A DNA stretch of 64,000 nt from assembly GCF_030325625.1 (NCBI RefSeq), contig NZ_JACAIS010000010.1:62001-126000 (forward strand), read 5' to 3'. The translations under genes and the position numbers were made by a program. This DNA is from Sphingobacterium sp. N143. Its GTDB lineage: Bacteria; Bacteroidota; Bacteroidia; Sphingobacteriales; Sphingobacteriaceae. Below, piece after piece: positions 46,121 to 54,397 of the stretch (position 1 is its first letter; every line of letters begins with the position of its first letter). The notes below the pieces were generated by a model, which ran no database searches, had not been told where the DNA came from, and was given only the letters and a program-made list of their open reading frames with translations.

Positions 46121-46906
46121 TTAAACATACGCTCTTACATCATTCATTTTAAGTGTCATGGATCTGGCCTCAGTTTCTATCCAATGGGTATAATCAGCGA
46201 TAGCCTGTAAGCGAAGCTCATCGGAAATATAGCCTTCTGTTACCATTTGTTTGGATTGGGCTACTTTAATCCAAATGGCGAGATTTGTCTCAAAGTCGGC
46301 TTCACCTTTGTGATAGACTTGGTCAGCATTGATCGTTTCAATGGATTCAAATCCTTGTTGCTGTAGTAAAGTTGCTACTTCATCTGCAACCTGGTTATTC
46401 ATTCCGGCATCTGCCCGCCACCTGAGAAAGGTACGATAAAACGCCTGCATAGTTTCCGGGGGGGCAGGATCCCAGACTATGGTCGTATGGTTATAATCCA
46501 AAATCGAAATTTGTCCGCCTGGTTTTAGCCAAGATTTAAATAACTTTAATGCTTTGGGAATATCAGTTAACCACTGCATGGTTCTGGCAGTTATAATAAG
46601 GTCAAACTGGTGCGGGGGCTGATAATTGAAGATATTGTCACAGACTAAGTCAAGATTTTCGGTTTCAGCATAATGCTCCTTGCCTATGTCAATAAAAGAG
46701 GCTGTGTTGTCCAAACCAATAATTGTTCCGTCACCAATATGACTCGCGACCTCATTGGTCAATGTTCCTGTACCACAGCCTACATCCAATACGCTTAAGC
46801 CTGGCTTTAACAGTGGGCGGAGTGTTCTATAATCTGATGCTAATGTTCTTCGTTCAAATATCTTATTGGCTTGCTGATCTTTTCTGTCAATAAATTTCTC
46901 TTTCAT
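46121..46906 (-). CDS. Class I SAM-dependent methyltransferase
   Basis: A methyltransferase of 261 residues of the UbiE/trans-aconitate type. The SAM loop is SVLDVGCGTGTLTNEVA; motif II lies around GLDNTASFIDIGKEHY, and the ITARTMQWLTDIPKALKLFK region is post-I. There is no substrate signature. It is upstream of the DyP gene on the same strand with 51 nt between, so cotranscription is possible. Confidence 0.88.
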   Translation of the reverse strand: MKEKFIDRKDQQANKIFERRTLASDYRTLRPLLKPGLSVLDVGCGTGTLTNEVASHIGDGTIIGLDNTASFIDIGKEHYAETENLDLVCDNIFNYQPPHQFDLIITARTMQWLTDIPKALKLFKSWLKPGGQISILDYNHTTIVWDPAPPETMQAFYRTFLRWRADAGMNNQVADEVATLLQQQGFESIETINADQVYHKGEADFETNLAIWIKVAQSKQMVTEGYISDELRLQAIADYTHWIETEARSMTLKMNDVRAYV

Positions 46907-47221
46907 TTGATTTGGTTTAGTCTGAGGTAAATATAGCTTTTGCTTTCGTGTTAAAAAAGAATTTTACGAATCAGGCTGTTTATTGCATCGTCAGGTTTCT
47001 TTGGAACTATATCCGAAGTCGACAAGAGCATAATGATCTGAAAAGTAGGTTCTATGGAGTAAGTAAATAGCTTGATAAACAAGTTAAGATCATTTTTTTT
47101 GATTTATTTTTTAAAAAAATCAGTTGTAAAGCGATTAATTTGATTAATAGTTTTTATATTCGATTCTATCGAAGTGCTAGGACTCACTAACATGCCAGTG
47201 CTATAACATATCCTATTTATT
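46907..47221. other. Divergent intergenic region, no gene seen
   Basis: AT-rich spacer of 315 nt between the methyltransferase and a lipoprotein gene. TTTTTTGATTTATTTTTTAAAAAAATCA near 47093-47122 is low-complexity. No exact promoter pair or repeat was recognised. Confidence 0.4.
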
Positions 47222-48055
47222 ATGCTAAAAATATTTAAAATCCTCTCCCTCACTAGCTGTGTTCTCTTTTTATCAGCTTGTTCCTCAAATTATCTCATGA
47301 CCTTCAATGGTGAAAATTTAACAAAAGATGAAGATAAAGGGAATTTTTCTTTCAATAATGATACTGTACAATTGGATTATTCATTTGCTGGCAGCGATGG
47401 CAAGGTTTATTTGAGAATAGCGAATAAAATTGATAAACCTATATTATGGGATCTGAAAAGTTCAGCCATGGTCATCAATGGTAAGGCGTATAGTTATGCA
47501 GCTGAAAGTGCAGCCATAGAAGGACAATTAGATGGCTCGGTAACAAGCTTGGGAAACCGAAAAACCGATACCTTTATGGAAGATCGGATTCAGGGATATT
47601 TTAATGGATCAATAAGCTTGCCTAAAGATATGATACTGATTCCACCCCATGCTTATATTGATGGCAGTTACTTCGATTTCAGAAATGATATTAAAGAGGT
47701 CATCAAATCAGCGGAAAAAGAGAAAGTATATATGTATGATGTGAACGGGGAGAGTTATGGTGTAAACCTTGCACGATTTGAGCCCGAAGATTCTCCTTAT
47801 CATTTAAGAAGCTTTTTGAGCTATTCGATTCTAGTGGATGATAACGTACTGTTAAAAAACACGGAACAGAAATTTTATGTAGCACAGCTTTGGCAGACTG
47901 GGGCAATTGCATTGAATAAGATTGTTGAAATGTATCATAAAAGGGGAGATGTGATCGCCTATAAAGAAAAAAAAGGTCAAAATATATGGGTAGTGGGGGG
48001 GGCAGCAGCATTAACGGCAGCGGCGGTAGCAATTGACAATAAAAATCCGGAATAG
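47222..48055 (+). CDS. Hypothetical lipoprotein, 277 residues
   Basis: The lipobox is in LFLSACSSNYL. The mature part looks like a beta-rich domain (LDYSFAGSDGKVYLRIANKI, then the AMVINGKAYSYAAESAAIEG stretch) that continues to a region with FYVAQLWQTG. Near the C-terminus a Gly/Ala segment (WVVGGAAALTAAAVAID) resembles a short hydrophobic anchor or glycine-zipper. I do not recognise the family. It is a single gene. The function is unknown. Confidence 0.65.
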   Translation: MLKIFKILSLTSCVLFLSACSSNYLMTFNGENLTKDEDKGNFSFNNDTVQLDYSFAGSDGKVYLRIANKIDKPILWDLKSSAMVINGKAYSYAAESAAIEGQLDGSVTSLGNRKTDTFMEDRIQGYFNGSISLPKDMILIPPHAYIDGSYFDFRNDIKEVIKSAEKEKVYMYDVNGESYGVNLARFEPEDSPYHLRSFLSYSILVDDNVLLKNTEQKFYVAQLWQTGAIALNKIVEMYHKRGDVIAYKEKKGQNIWVVGGAAALTAAAVAIDNKNPE

Positions 48056-48200
48056 CAGCACATTGGCCATTATTCATTTTTGTATACAATAAGCATGGGG
48101 CAGTTTGTAAAACATTATATTCCTGTTATTGTTGTTTAATAGCGAGGAGCTTTTTGATCTTCCATACGTGAGTCATATCATTTATTAAAAATCTATACAG

Positions 48201-49241
48201 ATGAAGTATTTTTATTTTATTGTTTTGGCGATGTTTCTGCTGTGGTATCAGAAACCAGTGGCCTGTACCAGGGTTGTTTATAAAGGACCGAATCAGACTG
48301 TGATTACGGCAAGGAGCATGGATTGGAAGGACGATATTAGCGCTAATTTATGGGTCTTTCCGCGTGGGATTGCCCGTAATGGAGAAGTGGGGCCACAGTC
48401 ATTGGAATGGACCTCACAATATGGTAGTATTGTTGCCAGTGCGTGGGATATCGCTACTGTAGATGGATTGAATGAGAAAGGCCTGGTGGCAAATGTCCTT
48501 TGGCTTGTTGAGTCTACTTATCCAAAATTTGACCCGACCGGAGCAAAAAAAGGTCTTGCGATCTCCGCTTGGGCGCAGTATGTGCTGGACAATTTTGCGA
48601 CAGTCAGTGCGGCTGTGACGGCATTACAAGATGAACCTTTTGTGGTCGTGAGTGATTATATTCCTGGCACCACAAAATTTACAACAGTACATCTATCCTT
48701 GTCAGACGCAACTGGAGATAATGCCATTTTTGAATACATCGATGGAAAATTGGTGATCCATCATGATGCTTCTTATACCGTGATGACAAACTCCCCGGTA
48801 TTTGAAGAACAGCTTGCCTTAAATAGATATTGGCAGGGTATTCCCGGAACAACCATGCTTCCCGGTACAAATCGCGCTGCAGACCGCTTTGTGCGGGCTT
48901 CCTATTATATCAATGCGATTCCGCAGACCGATGATGCCCGAATTTCGATTGCAAGTGTGTTTAGTGTGATCAGAAATTGCTCTGTACCCTTTGGCATCAG
49001 TTCCGAAACTGAGCCGAACATATCTTCCACACGCTGGAGATCGGTAGCTGATCAAAAAAATAAAATTTATTATTTTGAGAATGTCCTGATTCCGGGCACC
49101 CTGTGGATTGACCTTGCAAAATTTAACTTAGCACAAGGTGCCCCATCCATGAAATTGGAGGTAAAACAAGGCATGGCAATCAATGGCAATTCCAATTCCT
49201 TATTTAAAGCGGCACAACCGTTTAAATTTATGGGAATTTAA
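48201..49241 (+). CDS. Linear amide C-N hydrolase (choloylglycine hydrolase / penicillin V acylase family)
   Basis: An Ntn-hydrolase of 346 residues. A signal peptide (YFYFIVLAMFLLWYQKPVA) ends just before Cys22, which would become the N-terminal nucleophile: ACTRVVYKG. ARSMDWKDD holds the conserved Arg and Asp. YTVMTNSPVFEEQLALNRYW and NISSTRWRSVADQKNKIYYF are later family motifs. Substrates may be penicillin V, bile salts or N-acyl-homoserine lactones, and the sequence does not choose among them. Confidence 0.92.
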   Translation: MKYFYFIVLAMFLLWYQKPVACTRVVYKGPNQTVITARSMDWKDDISANLWVFPRGIARNGEVGPQSLEWTSQYGSIVASAWDIATVDGLNEKGLVANVLWLVESTYPKFDPTGAKKGLAISAWAQYVLDNFATVSAAVTALQDEPFVVVSDYIPGTTKFTTVHLSLSDATGDNAIFEYIDGKLVIHHDASYTVMTNSPVFEEQLALNRYWQGIPGTTMLPGTNRAADRFVRASYYINAIPQTDDARISIASVFSVIRNCSVPFGISSETEPNISSTRWRSVADQKNKIYYFENVLIPGTLWIDLAKFNLAQGAPSMKLEVKQGMAINGNSNSLFKAAQPFKFMGI

Positions 49242-49313
49242 CAGACAAATTTATTTGGATATAATTATTGCTTGGCATTGCCATTAAAATCGTAAAATAA
49301 GCCCATGCTTTTT

Positions 49314-49799
49314 TCATGTTGCCCGATTGACTGCTTCGGTTTGGACGGTCGGGCGATGTGATACCTGAAAATTGACTGAATTTGCAATGAAACAATACTC
49401 ACTGGCCTTCCGGTGCAATGCAAGGGCGGGGGCAATCATTTCGGCTGTTTTTACACGGACTATAGGATGGAGGATAGCCTCTTTGAAGGAACCTTTACCG
49501 TTCTCCTCTTCCACCATGACGGCAGTGGCATGATCTATATACTCTTCTACAACGATGTTATCCACAGCACAGAAGTGGAGGTACCATAGCATGTGGCAGG
49601 AGGATAATGATGCGAGCAATAGATCTTCAGGGTTATGCTTGCTTGCGTCACCCCGAAATGCTGGATCTGATGAACCTTCAATATCGGCTTTGTGCCCGAT
49701 AATGATACGGTGGCTCCGCTCATAATTTTTATAATGATCTGTTCCGCTCCCTCTATTTCCAGTCCATTCTATCGTCGTATTATAGTGATGTTGTTTCAT
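49314..49799 (-). CDS. OsmC-family peroxiredoxin-like protein
   Basis: A protein of 161 residues reducing organic hydroperoxides through two cysteines. HNPEDLLLASLSSCHMLWYL holds the first Cys, and KASEYCFIANSVNF the second. The N-terminal strand region (EWTGNRGSGTDHYKNYER) is of the YhfA/OsmC kind. It is divergent from a Crp/Fnr-type regulator 172 nt away, which may control it. Confidence 0.93.
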   Translation of the reverse strand: MKQHHYNTTIEWTGNRGSGTDHYKNYERSHRIIIGHKADIEGSSDPAFRGDASKHNPEDLLLASLSSCHMLWYLHFCAVDNIVVEEYIDHATAVMVEEENGKGSFKEAILHPIVRVKTAEMIAPALALHRKASEYCFIANSVNFQVSHRPTVQTEAVNRAT

Positions 49800-49971
49800 C
49801 TGTCAGGTTATAATTTAACAAGATTGTGATTAGGTGATGAAGTTACTAAAATATCCTGTACTTTTTTTATGGGAGGACAGATGCAAATGATCGTGCTTCT
49901 TTATATAGATGCAATTGTATGGCTTATAAAATAATTTATCTAAGTTTGCCCTGAAGCAATCGGCACAAATT

Positions 49972-50541
49972 ATGGATCAGCAAATATTATTAGACAGCAT
50001 AAGTAAGGAGGTTGACCTTATGGAAGAGGAAATCGAGCAGCTTTTAGCTATTGTCAAATTTAAAAGGGTCAAGAAAAAACAATACCTGCTATTGGAAGGG
50101 GATATTAGCCGGTATGCCATCTTTGTTGCTTCAGGTTGCTTACGGAGTTATTGTGTGGATGAAAATGGATTTCAATATATCCAGCAGTTTGCCCCCGAAG
50201 GTTGGTGGATCGGTGATATGTACAGCTTGGTTACAGGAAATCCGGGGCATCTCTATATTGATGTTGTGTTTGACGCTGAGATATTTATGCTACCGAAGGT
50301 AGAATTGCACCGATTGTATAAAGAGATCCCAAAATTGAACGTTTATTTTCGGGTTCTTGCAGAGAATGCGCTGGTCTATTACCAAAGTCGATCAATGGAG
50401 AATTTGCGCTTAGCAGCAAAGGAACGCTATGAAAAATTTTGTTCGCGCTATCCTACACTGATCGATTGTCTTCCACAAAAACAGGTTGCCGCATATATAG
50501 GTGTAACACCCGAGTTTTTAAGTAAGATGCTTAATCAATAA
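49972..50541 (+). CDS. Crp/Fnr-family transcriptional regulator
   Basis: A protein of 189 residues. The cyclic-nucleotide-binding-like domain is in residues 20-120 (KKKQYLLLEGDISRYAIFVA, QQFAPEGWWIGDMYSLV). The C-terminal HTH is QKQVAAYIGVTPEFLSKML. It lacks the Fnr cysteine cluster and the cAMP-contact residues of Crp, as is common for Bacteroidota members of unknown ligand. It is divergent from osmC, which suggests a stress response target. Confidence 0.9.
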   Translation: MDQQILLDSISKEVDLMEEEIEQLLAIVKFKRVKKKQYLLLEGDISRYAIFVASGCLRSYCVDENGFQYIQQFAPEGWWIGDMYSLVTGNPGHLYIDVVFDAEIFMLPKVELHRLYKEIPKLNVYFRVLAENALVYYQSRSMENLRLAAKERYEKFCSRYPTLIDCLPQKQVAAYIGVTPEFLSKMLNQ

Positions 50542-50593
50542 CTACGGGCACTTTCCAACGGCTCCACTGCGTATACAAAACGAAAATTATTGG

Positions 50594-51490
50594 TTACCAT
50601 TTTTCTTTCAGCAGATTTTCCAGCTGGCTTATTTCTTCCTGATACATTGTTTTTTTCCTTGTCCCAAAATATAGGGTATTCTCCACAGGTGCTGTCCCCT
50701 CCCAGATCAGTTTGATTTTACCAGATGCTATGGCTTCGGCACATAAGAAATCGGGTACAATGGAAAAACCGTTATTATTGCTTAGGCAGCGTATAATGGA
50801 ACTAATGTTGGGTACAATGTAATTGGGACTGAAATCGGGATGCTCCCCAAAATGTGTAGACCAGAAATTCTTGAGGTGGTCCATATCCGCTGCTGTACTA
50901 TACCACAATTGTTTTTTTAATAGCTGCGCGGCTTCTTTGATATTGTTGTTGTGTAATAAATTTTCCAGGTCGGTGGTATCCGTCTGGCAGCCTGCAATAA
51001 GCACAATTCTTTCCTTCGAAAATGGTTGGTATTGCAGATTTTGTTGATTTCCTTTTTGTGGTGTGATGATCAGATCCAAAAGACCATTATCCAGATCTTG
51101 TTGCATTTGTGGATATTCTCCAAATTTAATGATGAGGTTGAAGGGGAGTTGGGCAATATGCTCCTCTAATGTATATTGAAAAGTCTCAAAACACATCCCG
51201 ATACTTATGGTTACCCGTTCATCCAATGCCCGTTTATGAAAATGCTGTTCGCCCGTTTCTAATTTCTTGAGCGGATCTATCACATAGTTATATAGTATTT
51301 TACCCTTTTCGGTTGGCACCATCCGGCGTGCTGAACGGTCAAAAAGCTTATGACCCGTAAAAGCTTCCAGGGAATTGAGGTGCAGGCTCACCCCGGGTTG
51401 GGAAATAAATAGTTCTTGTGCTGCCGCAGAGAGCGTTCCTGTTTCATAGATTGCTTTAAAGGTGCGGAGCCATTCTAGATTCCATTTCAT
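50594..51490 (-). CDS. LysR-family transcriptional regulator
   Basis: A protein of 298 residues from the ATG at 51490. The N-terminal winged HTH is LEWLRTFKAIYETGTLSAAA then LFISQPGVSLHLNSLEAF. The effector-binding domain follows (residues 90-290). It is divergent from the MdaB/YgiN-like pair with a 97-nt shared spacer containing a palindrome, so it probably controls that pair in response to an electrophile or quinone. The effector is inferred, not seen. Confidence 0.95.
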   Translation of the reverse strand: MKWNLEWLRTFKAIYETGTLSAAAQELFISQPGVSLHLNSLEAFTGHKLFDRSARRMVPTEKGKILYNYVIDPLKKLETGEQHFHKRALDERVTISIGMCFETFQYTLEEHIAQLPFNLIIKFGEYPQMQQDLDNGLLDLIITPQKGNQQNLQYQPFSKERIVLIAGCQTDTTDLENLLHNNNIKEAAQLLKKQLWYSTAADMDHLKNFWSTHFGEHPDFSPNYIVPNISSIIRCLSNNNGFSIVPDFLCAEAIASGKIKLIWEGTAPVENTLYFGTRKKTMYQEEISQLENLLKEKW

Positions 51491-51505
51491 GTCTATTATT
51501 TTTAT

Positions 51506-51536
51506 GATACAAATATACAATTTAAATTATTTGTAT
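51506..51536. promoter_or_regulatory. Inverted repeat between LysR and mdaB-like genes
   Basis: ATACAAATA (51507-51515) and TATTTGTAT (51528-51536) are exact complements 12 nt apart, in the short divergent spacer. The size and dyad symmetry fit a LysR-type binding site; contacts are unproven. Confidence 0.6.
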
Positions 51537-51587
51537 TATCTAAAAAAATGATAGAAATTTGTGTTATCAATAATAAAAATTATAGAA

Positions 51588-52199
51588 ATGAAAATATTTA
51601 TTATCAATGGCGGACAAAAGTTTGCGCACTCAGGTGGTTCCTTTAATAGCACGATTACAGGCTGGACTGTACAGGCCGTATCTAAAAATGGTTTCGAAAC
51701 CCGTGTAACCAATGTTAATGACGAATTCGATCCTATGGTTGAGGCTGAAAATTTTAAATGGGCCGATATTATCGTCTATCATTTCCCCGTTTGGTGGTTT
51801 CAGGTGCCCAATCGTTTAAAGTTTTATATTGACGAAGTTTTTACAGCGGGACATAACAATGGTATCTATAAAAATGATGGCCGTTCTCGTAAAAACCCGG
51901 CCATCAATTATGGTACAGGTGGTCTGATGCATGGAAAAAAATATTTTGTAACCTCAAGCTGGAATGCTCCGGAAACAGCTTTTACCATGGAAAATGAATT
52001 TTTTGATCAACATTCTGTCGATGAAGGGGTCTTGTTCGGTTTTCATAAGATGAATCAATTTGCAGGTTTGGAGAATATTGGAACTTTTCATTTTCATGAT
52101 ATGGAAAAAGATGCTACGCAAGAACGTGTGGACAATTATGAAAAAGAATATAAACAATATTTGGAAGAAGTATTTCAGTTAGAACATCAATTATCATGA
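51588..52199 (+). CDS. mdaB: NAD(P)H:quinone oxidoreductase, MdaB-like flavodoxin fold
   Basis: Reduces quinones by two electrons with FAD and NADPH. ATG at 51588 gives KIFIINGGQKFAHSGGSFNS; the nine residues before it are leader. IIVYHFPVWWFQVPNRLKFY, the YGTGGLMHGKKYFVTSSWNA segment and the HSVDEGVLFGFHKMNQF part match MdaB. The 203 residues match. It overlaps the next gene by 4 nt (ATGA), the same pairing as the quinone couple MdaB/YgiN of E. coli, where the genes are adjacent too. Confidence 0.92.
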   Translation: MKIFIINGGQKFAHSGGSFNSTITGWTVQAVSKNGFETRVTNVNDEFDPMVEAENFKWADIIVYHFPVWWFQVPNRLKFYIDEVFTAGHNNGIYKNDGRSRKNPAINYGTGGLMHGKKYFVTSSWNAPETAFTMENEFFDQHSVDEGVLFGFHKMNQFAGLENIGTFHFHDMEKDATQERVDNYEKEYKQYLEEVFQLEHQLS

Positions 52200-52486
52200 A
52201 GATTTATATAACAGCAATCCTAAAGGCAATTCCTGCGCAAAGAGCAGAGGTACTAGCGCTATTACATCAGATGGTACAAGAGAGCAGAAAAGAAGCAGCC
52301 TGCCTGCAATATGACCTGCATGAAGTGACCTCGGATGAAAATCAGTTTATTTTCTACGAAATTTGGGAAAACCAAGCCGGGCTGGATGCGCACAATCAAC
52401 AGCCATATATTCAGGAGTTTGGGCGTGTGGCAGGCGAGCAGCTACAGGAGGCTCCTCAGATTTATCTGATGGAGAAGATAGCGTAA
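52196..52486 (+). CDS. Antibiotic-biosynthesis-monooxygenase (ABM) domain protein, YgiN-like
   Basis: A 96-residue ferredoxin-like dimer-forming protein. IYITAILKAIPAQRAEVLAL, ESRKEAACLQYDLHEVTSDE and FIFYEIWENQAGLDAHNQQP are the ABM signatures. YgiN oxidises menadiol to menadione, so with MdaB it would form a quinone redox cycle. The start codon overlaps the stop of mdaB by 4 nt, implying coupled translation. Confidence 0.9.
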   Translation: MKIYITAILKAIPAQRAEVLALLHQMVQESRKEAACLQYDLHEVTSDENQFIFYEIWENQAGLDAHNQQPYIQEFGRVAGEQLQEAPQIYLMEKIA

Positions 52487-52570
52487 TTGTTCTTTATACA
52501 GCCTTTTGGTAGCAGTAGTTTGGGCGTATTATTCAATTTTCTTAAGTATATTTACTTGAAATGACAAGAA

Positions 52571-53080
52571 ATGGACGTATTGGGAAAGGGTAACTATACC
52601 CTGCGACGCTTGGAGACAACTGCTTGGGCTGATTATAAAACAATTAGACTGGAGGCATTACAGACAAATCCTGAATTTTTTGGAAGTAATTACAAAAAGG
52701 AATCAGCATATAACGATGACGATTGGATCTCTTTGTTGGGAAATCCAGCCTGTGCCATATTTGGCTTATATGATCAGGAGGTATTGATAGGGATGACGGG
52801 AGTGATACTGGATAGAGACGATAGCTCAAATGCAATTTTAATTGCTTCTTTTATTAAAGAGCCATTTAGAGGAAATGGATTGTCTAAATTATTCTATGAA
52901 GCTCGAATTACATGGGCCCGGCAAAAAGGATGTAATAGGATTACGGTTTCCCATCGTGATGGGAACGATGCCTCTAAGGCAGCCAATCAATCTTTCAATT
53001 TTAAATATACACATGCCCAAGATGTGATCTGGCCAGATGGTGTTTCAGCAAAAGAGTATATGTATGTTTTATTTCTTTAA
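52571..53080 (+). CDS. GNAT-family N-acetyltransferase
   Basis: A protein of 169 residues. It starts with YTLRRLETTAWADYKTIRLE, typical of GNAT beta1-alpha1. The acetyl-CoA loop is in SFIKEPFRGNGLSKLFYEAR, and NDASKAANQSFNF is the alpha4 region. The substrate is unknown. It lies 84 nt behind the YgiN-like gene and is not clearly part of that unit. Confidence 0.88.
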   Translation: MDVLGKGNYTLRRLETTAWADYKTIRLEALQTNPEFFGSNYKKESAYNDDDWISLLGNPACAIFGLYDQEVLIGMTGVILDRDDSSNAILIASFIKEPFRGNGLSKLFYEARITWARQKGCNRITVSHRDGNDASKAANQSFNFKYTHAQDVIWPDGVSAKEYMYVLFL

Positions 53081-53133
53081 CGCTCTGATCGTTAGTTTAT
53101 TGGTTGGTGCTAAGTTTATTAGGGTCATACTAA

Positions 53134-54015
53134 TTAATGCGCGAATTTTTTTGCCCCACCCACACATAGGATGACCGCTATGGTCACGAATAGCATCCCG
53201 GCACTGATTTCTTCATGGAGCAGGCCTGCTGCTAATATTAAGCCAAAGAAGGGCTGAAGAAGCTGTAACTGTCCTATCGTGGCAATTCCCCCTTGCGCCA
53301 ACCCTTTATACCAAAAAATAAATCCGATAAACATACTAAACAAGGAAACGTACATGAGGCCCCACCATGCTCCTTGATTAACATTCATGACTGTGGCCGG
53401 TATATAGAAGTAAGTCAGGGGGAGTACCATCGGTAATGCAAATACCAATGCCCATGAAATGACCTGCCAGCCGCCCAATGTTTTTGAAAGCTTGCCTCCT
53501 TCAGCGTATCCAAGTCCACACAGGATAACTGCAATAAGCATGAGAAGGTCGCCTTGAGGTGAGGATGTAATTCCTTGGAAGAAAGCATATCCAACCACCA
53601 AAAGGCTACCCAGTATAGCGAAAACCCAGAATATTGGCCGGGGGCGTTCACCGCCACGGACGATGCCAAAAATGGCTGTGGAAATAGGGAGTATACCCAC
53701 AAATATCATCGAATGAGCTGAAGTGACATATCGTAGCGCCATCGCACTCAATAAGGGGAATCCGATCACGACGCCGAAAGACACGATACTCAATGGGATA
53801 AACTGTGTCCGTGGAGGAAGCTTTTCTTTGGAAATAAGCAATACCATCAGTGCCAGTAATCCGGCAATGGAGGCTCTTGCAGCCGTTACAAAGATTGGAT
53901 TCAAATCCAATACTGCAACTCTTGTCGCTGGCAATGAGCCACTAAAAATAAGAACTCCAATCAGTCCATTGATCCATCCATTTGATGATTTTAATCTATC
54001 CATATTCCTTACCAT
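53134..54015 (-). CDS. EamA/DMT-family transporter
   Basis: An inner-membrane protein of 293 residues with about ten helices in two EamA repeats (GLIGVLIFSGSLPATRVAVL in repeat 1, and later GLMYVSLFSMFIGFIFWYKG in repeat 2). Members export metabolites such as amino acids. A start four codons later, at 54003, is equally plausible. It is a single gene. Confidence 0.88.
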   Translation of the reverse strand: MVRNMDRLKSSNGWINGLIGVLIFSGSLPATRVAVLDLNPIFVTAARASIAGLLALMVLLISKEKLPPRTQFIPLSIVSFGVVIGFPLLSAMALRYVTSAHSMIFVGILPISTAIFGIVRGGERPRPIFWVFAILGSLLVVGYAFFQGITSSPQGDLLMLIAVILCGLGYAEGGKLSKTLGGWQVISWALVFALPMVLPLTYFYIPATVMNVNQGAWWGLMYVSLFSMFIGFIFWYKGLAQGGIATIGQLQLLQPFFGLILAAGLLHEEISAGMLFVTIAVILCVGGAKKFAH

Positions 54016-54397
54016 TGTGGTATCAATTTTAATTCTGATGCAAATCTCAGGAATTAATAGGTACGTATAGAGTTACAGTTTTAGTTAAAATAGTGGGTAC
54101 AGTTCTATTTACTAGACGAAAAAACGGAGCTATGTCCATATTTACCCTGCAAAACAGGAAGGAATTTACATCGGGACTAGTTTTGACATGAAGTGTGGCC
54201 CTGGCAGGGCAAGTTTCTACATGACAGGGCTGGCAAAATATGATATAAATTGACTGCAAATTGATACGATGCGGCTATTGAATATAATTTATTCCAGCGT
54301 TATTTGTTGTAACCCTTAACTGTGGTGATAAACGTCCTAACTATTACATGGGGTGTTTAAGAAAAGATGTTGTTATCGCTAATTTTATTCAACTAAT
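54016..54397 (+). promoter_or_regulatory. Control region of the DUF4965 gene
   Basis: A gap of 382 nt. It holds TAGTTTTG (54178-54185, a -7 consensus match, far from the gene), the small palindrome GCCCTGGCAGGGC (54198-54210), and TTTACCCTGCAAAA (54141-54154), which resembles a dyad near 57070. No gene is seen. The true promoter could also lie in the AT-rich part close to the ATG. Confidence 0.35.

Noticed and set aside
47703-48089. Minus-strand frame of 128 residues
   Set aside because: It is antisense to the 3' half of the lipoprotein gene and has a low-complexity Pro/Leu-rich composition, so it reads as a shadow.
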